A stretch of 64,000 nt of DNA from Acidovorax sp. RAC01. GTDB lineage: Bacteria > Pseudomonadota > Gammaproteobacteria > Burkholderiales > Burkholderiaceae_C. Shown here piece after piece: positions 19,750 to 27,790 of the stretch (the first letter of the stretch is position 1; each line of letters opens with the position of its first letter). The translations under genes and the position numbers were made by a program. The DNA lies in contig NZ_CP016447.1 in assembly GCF_001714725.1 (NCBI RefSeq), positions 4,510,860-4,574,859 on the forward strand, written 5' to 3'. Below the pieces are notes generated by a model that had not been told where the DNA came from, did not search any database, and saw only the letters and a list, made by a program, of their open reading frames with translations.

Positions 19750-20691
19750 ATGAAACTCGACCCCGTCTCCCTGCGCCTGTTCGTGGCCGTGATGGAGGAA
19801 TCCACCATCGCCGCCGCAGCATCACGCGAACACCTGGCAGCGTCAGCCGTCAGCCGCCGCCTGGCAGACCTGGAAGACGCGCTGCGCGTAGCCCTGTTCA
19901 CGCGCAGCAACAAGGGCACCGAGCCCACCGCAGCCGCGTTTGCGTTGCTGAACATGGCGCGCGGCGTGCTCAACGACCTGGACGGCATTGCGTCGCAGAT
20001 GCGCGAGTACGGTACCGGCGTGCGCGGGCATGTGCGCGTGGTGGCCAACATCTCGGCCATCACGCAGTTTCTGCCGGTGCAGCTGCAAAGCTTCATGGCC
20101 CTGCACCCCAAGGTGCAGGTGCAACTGCAGGAGCAGGTCAGCACCGCCATTGCCCAGTCGGTGGCCGAGAACGCGGCCGACATCGGCATCCTCAACCAGG
20201 GCCAGTACGGCGAGCGCGTCACGCTGCTGCCCTACCGCAGCGATGAACTGGTGCTGGTGGTGCCCGCGGGCCACCCGCTGGCACGCCGCAAGGCGGTGCG
20301 CCTGGCAGAGGCGCTGCCCTACGACTTTGTGGGCGCGCACCCCAACAGCGCCATCAACAGCCAGCTCACCCGCGCGGCATCGGAGGCCGGGCTGCCGCTT
20401 CGCCTGCGCATGCAGGTCACAAGCTACGACGCGATGTGCCTCATGGTGAACGCCGGGCTGGGCGTGGGCGTGATGCCGCGCGGCAGCGCCGGGCTGTACC
20501 TGGGTACGCTGGCAGTTCGAACCGTGACGTTGAAGGAACCCTGGGCGCACCGGCAACTGTCGCTGTGCGTGCGCTCGGAGGAATCGCTGTCGAGCGTGGC
20601 GCGGCTGCTGGTGGACCACCTTCGCATCGCTGCCGACATGCCCGCCAACGACCCCGCACCCGCTGCCCAGCACAGCCGGGCCCAACCATGA
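19750..20691 (+). CDS. LysR-family transcriptional regulator
   Basis: DNA-binding regulator of 313 residues with an N-terminal winged helix-turn-helix (LRLFVAVMEESTIAAAASREHLAASAVSRR spread over residues 8-37) and a C-terminal LysR effector domain. It is divergent from the CoA-transferase operon with a 243-bp gap, so it most likely controls that operon in response to a carboxylate or CoA ester. Its stop codon overlaps the start of earP by 4 bp, so it also forms the upstream part of the earP transcript, an unexpected pairing. Confidence 0.88.
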   Translation: MKLDPVSLRLFVAVMEESTIAAAASREHLAASAVSRRLADLEDALRVALFTRSNKGTEPTAAAFALLNMARGVLNDLDGIASQMREYGTGVRGHVRVVANISAITQFLPVQLQSFMALHPKVQVQLQEQVSTAIAQSVAENAADIGILNQGQYGERVTLLPYRSDELVLVVPAGHPLARRKAVRLAEALPYDFVGAHPNSAINSQLTRAASEAGLPLRLRMQVTSYDAMCLMVNAGLGVGVMPRGSAGLYLGTLAVRTVTLKEPWAHRQLSLCVRSEESLSSVARLLVDHLRIAADMPANDPAPAAQHSRAQP

Positions 20692-21848
20692 ACGCACCCG
20701 ACACCTCCGGCCTGCCAGACACGCCCCGGCAATGGGATGTGTTCTGCCAGGTCATCGACAACTTCGGCGACATCGGCGTGTGCTGGCGCTTTGCCGCCGA
20801 CCTGGCCGCGCGCGGGCAGCAGGTGCGGCTGTGGGTGGATGACGCATCCGCCCTGGCCTGGATGGCCCCCGAGGGTTGCGAGGGGGTCGATGTGCGGCCA
20901 TGGCATGGCGCCCTGCCCGGGGCCGATGACCGGCAGCCCGAGGTGATCGTGGAGGCCTTTGGCTGTGAGATCCGTGCGGACTTCATTGCGTACGCGGCAG
21001 CCCGGGCCCAGGCCACCGGCATTCGGCCCGTGTGGATCAACCTGGAATACCTGTCGGCAGAAAGCTACGTGGAGCGCAATCACGGCCTGCCATCCCCGGT
21101 GATGTCTGGCCCGGCTGCCGGGTGGACACGCTGGTTTTTCTACCCCGGCTTCACGCGCCACACCGGCGGGCTGCTGCACGAGACGGGCCTGATGCAGCGG
21201 CGCGCAGCCTTTGACGCAACGGCCTGGCGGGCCCGCCACCTTGGCGATTGCGCGGCGGACGGCCTGGCGCCCCCCCCCCCGTGCTGGATATCGCTGTTCT
21301 GCTACGAGCCGGCGGCCCTGCCCGGCTGGCTTCAGCAACTGCAGGGAGGCCCCGCGCGCACCCATCTTCTGGTGACCCCGGGGCGAGCCCAGGCTGCGGT
21401 GCAGGCTGCTCTAGGCCTGAATAGGAATGAAAATGGCCCGCAGCGCAGGCTGCATAAGCACGGACAGCTATCAATTTCATACCTCACCCCTCGCGCGCAG
21501 GCAGCGTTTGACGAGCTGCTCTGGGCGTCCGACCTGAATGCCGTGCGCGGCGAGGACTCGCTGGTGCGCGCGCTCTGGGCCGGGCAGGCGCTGGTCTGGC
21601 ACATCTACCCGCAGCACGACAACGCCCACCATGCCAAGCTGCATGCGTTTCTGGACTGGCTGCAGGCACCGCCAAGCCTGCGCCAGTTCCATGACACCTG
21701 GAACGGCCTGGACGACCGGCCGCTGGTGCTGCCCGACGCCGACACGCTGGCCGAGTGGACGGTGTGCGTACGCTCGGCACGCCAACGGCTGCTGACGCAG
21801 GACAACCTCACCACGCAAATCCTGGGGTTTGTGGCCGAAAAACGGTAA
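20688..21848 (+). CDS. earP: EF-P arginine rhamnosyltransferase EarP
   Basis: Transfers rhamnose from dTDP-rhamnose to Arg32 of EF-P; 386 residues, near the normal family length. Family marks are WDVFCQVIDNFGDIGVCWR with the conserved aspartates D24 and D28, NLEYLSAESYVE, FFYPGFTRHTGGLL and RGEDSLVRALWAG with the catalytic glutamate. The start overlaps the LysR stop (ATGA). Two oddities: an 11-base C run at 21270-21280 (encoding four prolines) where slippage would destroy the frame, and a copy of the dispersed repeat at 21412-21482 read in frame as about 24 residues near position 243-265. efp lies downstream. Confidence 0.93.
   Translation: MNAPDTSGLPDTPRQWDVFCQVIDNFGDIGVCWRFAADLAARGQQVRLWVDDASALAWMAPEGCEGVDVRPWHGALPGADDRQPEVIVEAFGCEIRADFIAYAAARAQATGIRPVWINLEYLSAESYVERNHGLPSPVMSGPAAGWTRWFFYPGFTRHTGGLLHETGLMQRRAAFDATAWRARHLGDCAADGLAPPPPCWISLFCYEPAALPGWLQQLQGGPARTHLLVTPGRAQAAVQAALGLNRNENGPQRRLHKHGQLSISYLTPRAQAAFDELLWASDLNAVRGEDSLVRALWAGQALVWHIYPQHDNAHHAKLHAFLDWLQAPPSLRQFHDTWNGLDDRPLVLPDADTLAEWTVCVRSARQRLLTQDNLTTQILGFVAEKR
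21270..21280 (+). repeat. Homopolymeric C11 tract inside earP
   Basis: Eleven consecutive C residues encode Pro195-Pro198 of EarP. A gain or loss of one or two bases would frameshift the protein before its conserved RGEDS segment. This is the only homopolymer of this length that I saw in coding sequence of the window. Confidence 0.85.
21412..21482 (-). repeat. Dispersed palindromic repeat, copy 4, inside earP
   Basis: Read on the minus strand it carries AAATTGATAGCT, then the GCTTATGCAGCCTGCGCTG region and GGGCCATTTTCATTC, matching copies at 44921 and 58054. It lies entirely inside the earP reading frame without interrupting it. Confidence 0.7.
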
Positions 21849-21998
21849 AATCCGAGGCTTTGCGCAAAACAGGCGCTGCACACCCGTGCCCAGCCTTGCG
21901 CACTTTTGCCGCAGAACATGCATTGGCACGGCGCCCTTTCTGAGCCCCAGAAGGCATCCGGCCCGCGCGTTGAGCGGCCCCAACCCAAGCAACCTGCT

Positions 21999-22553
21999 AT
22001 GAAAATCGCTCAAGAAATCCGCGCCGGCAACGTCATCATGCACGGCAAGGACCCCATGGTGGTCCTCAAGACCGAATACGCCCGTGGCGGCCGCGGTGCA
22101 GCCACCGTGCGCATGAAGCTCAAGAGCCTGATCGGCAACTTCGGCACCGAAGTCGTGTTCAAGGCCGACGACAAGATCGACAACGTGATCCTGGACAAGA
22201 AGGAGTGCACCTACTCCTACTTCGCCGACCCCATGTACGTGTGCATGGACACCGAGTACAACCAGTACGAAGTGGAAGCCGAAAACATGGGCGACTCGCT
22301 GAACTACCTGGAAGACGGCATGACCGTGGAAGTAGTGTTCTATGACGGCAAGGCCATCTCGGTCGAACTGCCCACCAGCGTTGAGCGCGAAATCACCTGG
22401 ACGGAACCCGCCGTCAAGGGCGACACCTCTGGCAAGGTTCTGAAGCCCGCCAAGATCGCCACCGGCTTTGAAGTGCCCGTGCCGCTGTTCGTGAGCCAGG
22501 GCGACAAGATCGAAATTGACACCCGCACCGGCGAATACCGCAAGCGCGTGTAA
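21999..22553 (+). CDS. efp: Elongation factor P (Arg32 type)
   Basis: Rescues ribosomes stalled on polyproline; 184 residues. The start [17 protein letters not shown] and the three-domain EF-P sequence are standard. The loop tip reads YARGGRGAA with arginine at position 32, the residue rhamnosylated by EarP, not the lysine modified by EpmA/EpmB. It follows earP after 150 bp, so separate as well as shared transcription is possible. A strong terminator lies just downstream. Confidence 0.97.
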   Translation: MKIAQEIRAGNVIMHGKDPMVVLKTEYARGGRGAATVRMKLKSLIGNFGTEVVFKADDKIDNVILDKKECTYSYFADPMYVCMDTEYNQYEVEAENMGDSLNYLEDGMTVEVVFYDGKAISVELPTSVEREITWTEPAVKGDTSGKVLKPAKIATGFEVPVPLFVSQGDKIEIDTRTGEYRKRV

Positions 22554-22564
22554 ACCGGCTGGCA

Positions 22565-22588
22565 GCGCCCGCTGCCTCCAGCGGGCGC
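22565..22588. other. Strong GC stem-loop after efp
   Basis: Ten-bp inverted repeat GCGCCCGCTG/CAGCGGGCGC with a 4-nt loop, immediately after the efp stop codon and before the terminator. It lacks its own U-tract and could protect the mRNA 3' end. Confidence 0.6.
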
Positions 22589-22595
22589 ACCCACC

Positions 22596-22624
22596 AAAAA
22601 GGCTTCCCTCGGGAAGCCTTTTTT
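22596..22624. terminator. Bidirectional intrinsic terminator between efp and rimO
   Basis: Stem AAGGCTTCCC/GGGAAGCCTT with runs of T on both sides (TTTTTT on plus, TTTTT on minus). It should end efp from the left and rimO from the right. Confidence 0.88.
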
Positions 22625-22693
22625 GATGGTTTCGGGCGCAAGCCCGGAAGGGTCACTCACCGGATGCCATCATTTTCATGGCATCCGAGATGT

Positions 22694-24085
22694 TCAGATT
22701 GGCTGTGCAATCAGATCGTGCCCTTGCACACCCACAATGCGGGCCCGCGTGAATTCGCCGACCTTCATGGTCTTGCTGATCTTCTCCGGCGGCAGCAGCT
22801 GCACGGTGCCGTCGATCTCGGGCGCATCGGCGTACGTTCGGCCCACACCACCCTTGCGGCCCATGGCCGGCGCATGGTCCACCAGCACCTGCATGGTGGC
22901 GCCCACGCGGCGCTGCAGCTTGGCAATCGACACTTCCTCGGCCACGGCCATGAAGCGCGCGCGGCGCTCCTCGCGCACTTCCATCGGCAACATGCCGGGC
23001 AGTTCGTTGGCGGCCGCGCCCGTCACATCGCTGTAGGCAAAGCAGCCTGCGCGGTCGATCTGCGCTTCGCGCACGAAGTCGAGCAGGTGCTGGAACTCTT
23101 CTTCCGTCTCGCCCGGAAACCCCGCAATGAAGGTGCTGCGGATCACGATCTCGGGGCAGGCCTCACGCCAGCGCTGGATGCGCTCCAGGTTGCGCTCGCC
23201 ACTGGCCGGGCGCTTCATGCGCTTGAGCACATCGGGGTGGCTGTGCTGGAAAGGCACATCCAGGTAGGGCAGCACGCGGCCGGTGGCCATGAGCGGGATC
23301 ACTTCATCCACGCTGGGGTACGGGTACACGTAATGCAGGCGCACCCAGGCGCCGTACGGCTCGGCAATCTCACCGAGGGTCTGCACCAGCTCCAGCATGC
23401 GCGTCTTGACGGGCTTGCCATCCCAGAATCCGGTGCGGTACTTCACGTCCACGCCGTAGGCCGAGGTGTCCTGGCTGATGACCAGCAACTCCTTCACGCC
23501 GCCTTCAAACAGGGCCTTGGCTTCACTGAGCACATCGCCCACGGGGCGGGAAACGAGGTCGCCGCGCATCGAGGGGATGATGCAGAACGTGCAGCGATGG
23601 TTGCAGCCTTCGCTGATCTTGAGGTACGCGTAGTGCTTGGGGGTGAGCTTGATGCCCGCCACGCCAAAGCTGCCGGGCACCAGATCGATGAAAGGGTCAT
23701 GCGGCTTGGGCAGGTTCAGGTGGACGGCGTCCATCACCTCTTGCGTGGCGTGGGGCCCCGTCACGGCCAGCACGCTGGGGTGCATCTGACGCACCATGTT
23801 GCCCCCGTCTTCGCCCGTGCGTGCGCCCAGGCAGCCGGTGACGATGACCTTGCCGTTTTCCGCAAGCGCTTCGCCGATCGTGTCCAGGCTTTCCTTGACG
23901 GCATCGTCAATGAAACCGCAGGTGTTGACGATGACCAGATCCGCGCCTTCGAAGGTCTTGGAGGTCTCGTAGCCCTCAGCGCTCAGCTGCGTAAGGATCA
24001 GTTCGGAATCGGTCAGGGCCTTGGGGCAGCCCAGGCTGACGAATCCGACTTTGGGTGTTTTGGTGGGGGCAAGTGCTTCGCTCAT
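22694..24085 (-). CDS. rimO: Ribosomal protein S12 methylthiotransferase RimO
   Basis: Radical SAM enzyme that methylthiolates Asp89 of ribosomal protein S12; 463 residues. The N-terminal UPF0004 domain has its conserved cysteines ([28 protein letters not shown]), the central radical SAM motif is [11 protein letters not shown], and a C-terminal TRAM domain follows ([20 protein letters not shown]). The KALTDSE variant distinguishes RimO from MiaB. It is transcribed toward the shared terminator downstream of efp. Confidence 0.95.
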   Translation of the reverse strand: MSEALAPTKTPKVGFVSLGCPKALTDSELILTQLSAEGYETSKTFEGADLVIVNTCGFIDDAVKESLDTIGEALAENGKVIVTGCLGARTGEDGGNMVRQMHPSVLAVTGPHATQEVMDAVHLNLPKPHDPFIDLVPGSFGVAGIKLTPKHYAYLKISEGCNHRCTFCIIPSMRGDLVSRPVGDVLSEAKALFEGGVKELLVISQDTSAYGVDVKYRTGFWDGKPVKTRMLELVQTLGEIAEPYGAWVRLHYVYPYPSVDEVIPLMATGRVLPYLDVPFQHSHPDVLKRMKRPASGERNLERIQRWREACPEIVIRSTFIAGFPGETEEEFQHLLDFVREAQIDRAGCFAYSDVTGAAANELPGMLPMEVREERRARFMAVAEEVSIAKLQRRVGATMQVLVDHAPAMGRKGGVGRTYADAPEIDGTVQLLPPEKISKTMKVGEFTRARIVGVQGHDLIAQPI

Positions 24086-24224
24086 ATCCCCGTATTGTCC
24101 CAGTTCCGGGTTCGGCGCAGCGGCCTGGCCGGTTCACTGCAAGGTTTATGACCTGCGAGCGCTGGAAACTGGTGCCGCCCTGCCCCTTTCGCAACGGCAA
24201 GGGCACCGCGAGCGGCCTCTGCGT

Positions 24225-24782
24225 CTATCGCTTCAACCCGAAGGCGCCCAGCATCTGCTCGGTCTGCTTTTGCATCTGCTCCTGCATCTGCGTCAGCACC
24301 GACTGCGACTGCTCCACGTAGTTGCCCATCATGCCCTTGAGCATGGGCGACTGCAGGTTCATGAACTGGGCCCACATCTCGGGCGTCACGCTTTGCGACT
24401 GTTCAGCCAGCTTGGTCTGGATGTCGGTAAAGGCCTGTACGTTCTTTTCAAGGTACGCACCCATGAAGCTCTGCATGGCGTGGCCATAGAACCGGATGAT
24501 GTTGGCCAGCACGGCTTCGGTGAACATCGGCGCGCCGCCGGCTTCCTCTTCCAGAATGATCTGCAGCAGGATGCTGCGCGTAAGGTCTTCGCCGGTCTTG
24601 GCATCGCGCACGACCACCACCTGGTGGTCCATGACCAGCTGGCGTACTTCGGCCAGCGTGATATAGGTCGAGGTGTCCGTGTCGTAGAGGCGGCGGTTGG
24701 GGTACTTCTTGATCACACGCTGTGCTGGCTTTGCGCCAGCGGTGCTTTGCTTGTCGGACACAACGAAACTCCCGAGGGACAT
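24225..24782 (-). CDS. phaR: Polyhydroxyalkanoate synthesis repressor PhaR
   Basis: DNA- and PHB-binding regulator that represses phasin and PHA genes until granules form; 185 residues. The N-terminal PHB/PHA accumulation DNA-binding domain reads RVIKKYPNRRLYDTDTSTYI and is followed by LTRSILLQIILEEE. The C-terminal half is Gln/Met-rich with predicted helices (VEQSQSVLTQMQEQMQKQT). The usual PHA synthase genes are not in the window, but a 3-hydroxybutyrate dehydrogenase lies 4 kb to the right. Confidence 0.93.
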   Translation of the reverse strand: MSLGSFVVSDKQSTAGAKPAQRVIKKYPNRRLYDTDTSTYITLAEVRQLVMDHQVVVVRDAKTGEDLTRSILLQIILEEEAGGAPMFTEAVLANIIRFYGHAMQSFMGAYLEKNVQAFTDIQTKLAEQSQSVTPEMWAQFMNLQSPMLKGMMGNYVEQSQSVLTQMQEQMQKQTEQMLGAFGLKR

Positions 24783-24992
24783 GGCCCCATCTAATCTATT
24801 GCAGTGCAGCAGATTCTAGGAGGCCAGTGAGGCCCGTCCGGGAAAGGATAACCCTAGGTGTCTGCAAGCCCCCCCGCAGCACCGGCTCCAGACGCACCCC
24901 TTTGGCAACGTTGGCTTGCAAAGTGGCCGCAGCCGCGCGCAGGCAAACGGCGTACTGCGTCGCTCAGTTGACTTTGGGGGAGGCCCGAGGGA

Positions 24993-25139
24993 TCAGTAGC
25001 CCATCTTGAAGTAGGCCAGCACGATCACAGCCAGCACAGAAACGGCGGCCGCGAACCAGAACACCCGAATGTCGTACATGCCGAGTTCAGGGTCGGTGTC
25101 AAAGAAGGTCGGGCGCGAAGCGGGGGCGGGTGTTTCCAT
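24993..25139 (-). CDS. Small single-pass membrane protein of unknown function
   Basis: A 48-residue product, METPAPASRPTFFDTDPELG at the N-terminus followed by one membrane segment (FWFAAAVSVLAVIVLAYF) and a short MGY end. An AGGGA-like ribosome binding site precedes the ATG. I do not recognise a named family. It stands alone between phaR and tRNA-Val on the same strand, and its codon use is like that of neighbouring genes, which supports a real gene. Confidence 0.6.
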   Translation of the reverse strand: METPAPASRPTFFDTDPELGMYDIRVFWFAAAVSVLAVIVLAYFKMGY

Positions 25140-25284
25140 GGTGTATCCCTTGCAAGTTGGAGTTGCGAAGGTAGCTCCTCGCTCAGCCCGGCGCGTGTCG
25201 GACAACCGCCCATCCCGAAGACTGAAATCCGTCCTCTGTGTGCCACCTTGCGCGAAGTAACCGAAAGGAGAAGATCAGGGCAGA

Positions 25285-25314
25285 AACAAAAAAGCCGCCC
25301 TGGAAGGCGGCTTT
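25285..25314 (-). terminator. Intrinsic terminator after tRNA-Val(GAC)
   Basis: Nine-bp stem AAAGCCGCC/GGCGGCTTT with a 6-nt loop, followed on the minus strand by TTTTTTGTTTC. Confidence 0.85.
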
Positions 25315-25390
25315 GGCGTCAAACCACAGGGGCTTGAAGGATGACCATCGTTTTACAACGCCTGAATGCTGGTTTCATTCAGGCAAAACG

Positions 25391-25467
25391 TGGTAGGCGC
25401 GATTGGACTCGAACCAACGACCCCCACCATGTCAAGGTGGTGCTCTAACCAGCTGAGCTACGCGCCT
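25391..25467 (-). tRNA. tRNA-Val(GAC)
   Basis: Cloverleaf with acceptor AGGCGCG/CGCGCCT, D stem GCTC/GAGC, anticodon stem CCACC/GGTGG with loop TTGACAT (GAC), T loop TTCGAGT and encoded CCA. Confidence 0.96.
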
Positions 25468-25485
25468 GTCGTTGTTTAGACCACG

Positions 25486-25491
25486 ATTATA
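25486..25491 (-). promoter_or_regulatory. Candidate -10 box (TATAAT) for tRNA-Val(GAC)
   Basis: Perfect TATAAT on the minus strand in the context GGCTATAATCG, about 18 bp upstream of the tRNA. The -35 region is not a good match. The same GCTATAAT core precedes tRNA-His. Confidence 0.5.
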
Positions 25492-25576
25492 GCCATAAAA
25501 ATGGCGCCCTCCGGAAAGTGGCCCGCAATCTCGCCCTCCATCCGCATGCCTGCACGAGGCGACGCACGGCCTGCCG

Positions 25577-27790
25577 TCAGCGGCGGCGCGCCGAGCGCAC
25601 GCCCTGCACGCCTGCGACGATCGACAGCACCTTGTTCAGCCGCCCTGAGTCCGCGACTTCGACGGTGAACGTCATCCAGGCCGTGCCCTTGACCGACTGT
25701 GTCTGCACGCCGATCACATTGGTCTTCTCCCGCGCAAACACCTCGGAGATGTCACGCAACAGGCCCTGCCGGTCAGCGGCCTCCACGGCCACATCAACGG
25801 GGTACACGGCTGCAGCGGCGGCACGCTTGGGCGCGCCCCATTCGACGTCGATGACGCGTTCGATGCTTCGGGCGGCCATCTCGCGGAAATTGCTGCAGTC
25901 GGCGCGGTGCACGCTGACGCCCTTGCCGCGGGTGATGAAGCCGCGGATGTCATCGGGCGGCGCGGGCTTGCAGCACTTGGCCAGCTGCGTCATCAGCGAG
26001 TCAATGCCCACCACCAGCACGCCGCCCTTGGGCCCGTTGTCGTTGGTGCGCGTCTTCTTGAGCAGCAGGTAGTCGTCGGGCTGCATGACGGGCTCTGGCG
26101 GGCGCAGCACCGTCTCGATGTTGCGCAGCGAGAACTCGTCCTTGCCCACCACCTCAAACAGGCCGTCGGCCGACTTGAAGCCCAGTTGCACCGCCAGATC
26201 GTCCAGCTTGATGGCCGTTTTTCCCTCGCGCTGGAGCAGCTTTTCAACGGCCTCTCGCCCGCGCGCCACCGTCTCGTGCGTGGCCTGGGCGTTGAACCAG
26301 GCGCGCACCTTGGCCTTGGCACGGTTGCTGGTGAGGTAGCCCAGCTCGGCATTGAGCCAGTCGCGCGACGGGCGGCCTTCCTTGACGGTGGTTATCTCCA
26401 CGGTCTGCCCGTTTTGCAGCGGGGTGTTCAGCGGCACCATGGCACCGTCGACCCGCGCGCCGCGGCAGCGGTGGCCCACGCTGGTGTGCACCGTGTAGGC
26501 AAAGTCCACAGGGGTCGCGCCCTGGGGCAGCTCGACCACGGCGGCGTCGGGTGTCAGCACGTAGATGCGGTCTTCAAACAGGCCGCGGTTGGGCACGGCG
26601 CCCGAAAGATCGCGTTCCCACGCGAGCAGCTGGCGCAGCACGGCAATCTTGGCGTCGTACTCACCCGTGGCGGACACGCCCGCATAGCCCTTGCTGCCGG
26701 CCTCCTTGTAGGCCCAGTGTGCCGCCACCCCATGCTCGGCGTGCTCGTGCATGGCCTGCGTGCGGATCTGGATCTCGATGGGCTTGCCCTGGTCGTCGCG
26801 CACGATGGTGTGCAGCGACTGGTAGCCGTTGGGCTTGGGCTTGGCGATGTAGTCGTCAAACTCCTCGACGATGGGTTTGAACTGCTCGTGCACCCAGCTC
26901 AGCGCGGCATAGCAGTCCTTCACCGAAGGCACCACCACGCGCAGCGCGCGGATGTCGAACACCTGGTCGAAGTTGAGCGACTTGCCGCGCATCTTCTTGA
27001 CGATGCTGTAGATGTGCTTGGGCCGGCCCTGCACGGTGGCACTGATGCTGCGCCCGCGCAGTTCGCTCTCCAGCCGCCCGCGCAGCTGCTCCATGTAGAC
27101 CTCGCGCTCGCCACGCTTTTCGTCGAGCAGGCGGGCCACCTCCTTGTAGGTGTCGGGCTCCAGAAAGCGGAACGACAGGTCCTCCAGCTCCCACTTCATC
27201 TGCCAGATGCCCAGGCGGTTGGCCAAGGGCGCAAACACCTGCAGCGACTCGCGCGCCAGGTTGGGCGACACCGGCCGTTTGCTGGCCGCATGAAAGCGCA
27301 GGGTCTGCAGGCGCGACGCCAGCCGCAGCATCACCACGCGCAAATCGCGCGAGAACGCCAGCAGCATCTTGCGCACGTTTTCGGTCTGCACGGCGGCGTC
27401 GTCCACCTGCTGGGCATCGCGCGCCTGGAGCTGCACGCGCATGAGCTTGGTGGTCTCGACTGCCAGCGCGGCAAAGTTTTCGCCAAAAGCCTTGGCAATG
27501 ACCTCTTCGGGCTTGTTCAGGTGCACGCAGGCATGCACCAGGTAGCTGGCTGCCTGCATGGCTTCAGACCCGCCAATGCCCCGCAGGATGGCGGCTACGG
27601 CATCAGCATGCGCCAGCGTGTTTTCGCCAGAGTCCAGCATCTCGCCGACCAGCAGCGGCTCGGCAAAGGCGCGCGCACGCGCCAGGGCGTTGGCCTGTTC
27701 AGGCAGGGACTGCGACGTGGCCGCAATCAGTTGCGGGAGCGCGTCGCCAGCCACCGACAGCGTGGCCTGTGCGGGGGGATTGGTCTTCAT
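25577..27790 (-). CDS. relA: GTP pyrophosphokinase RelA (synthetase-only RSH protein)
   Basis: Makes (p)ppGpp on stalled ribosomes; 737 residues, close to E. coli RelA. The pseudo-hydrolase domain lacks the HD pair (LVHACVHLN where SpoT has a His-Asp), so it should not degrade ppGpp. The synthetase domain carries the RelA-type acidic motif EFDD in EEFDDYIAKPKPNGYQS; bifunctional enzymes have RxKD. TGS (VVELPQGATPVDFAY) and ACT domains follow. The start overlaps the stop of the upstream hydrolase gene by 4 bp. Confidence 0.94.
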   Translation of the reverse strand: MKTNPPAQATLSVAGDALPQLIAATSQSLPEQANALARARAFAEPLLVGEMLDSGENTLAHADAVAAILRGIGGSEAMQAASYLVHACVHLNKPEEVIAKAFGENFAALAVETTKLMRVQLQARDAQQVDDAAVQTENVRKMLLAFSRDLRVVMLRLASRLQTLRFHAASKRPVSPNLARESLQVFAPLANRLGIWQMKWELEDLSFRFLEPDTYKEVARLLDEKRGEREVYMEQLRGRLESELRGRSISATVQGRPKHIYSIVKKMRGKSLNFDQVFDIRALRVVVPSVKDCYAALSWVHEQFKPIVEEFDDYIAKPKPNGYQSLHTIVRDDQGKPIEIQIRTQAMHEHAEHGVAAHWAYKEAGSKGYAGVSATGEYDAKIAVLRQLLAWERDLSGAVPNRGLFEDRIYVLTPDAAVVELPQGATPVDFAYTVHTSVGHRCRGARVDGAMVPLNTPLQNGQTVEITTVKEGRPSRDWLNAELGYLTSNRAKAKVRAWFNAQATHETVARGREAVEKLLQREGKTAIKLDDLAVQLGFKSADGLFEVVGKDEFSLRNIETVLRPPEPVMQPDDYLLLKKTRTNDNGPKGGVLVVGIDSLMTQLAKCCKPAPPDDIRGFITRGKGVSVHRADCSNFREMAARSIERVIDVEWGAPKRAAAAAVYPVDVAVEAADRQGLLRDISEVFAREKTNVIGVQTQSVKGTAWMTFTVEVADSGRLNKVLSIVAGVQGVRSARRR

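Noticed and set aside
25577..27790. Considered a bifunctional SpoT/Rel annotation
   Set aside because: The His-Asp pair of the hydrolase domain is missing (LVHACVHLN), and the synthetase loop has EFDD, which marks RelA-type synthetase-only proteins.
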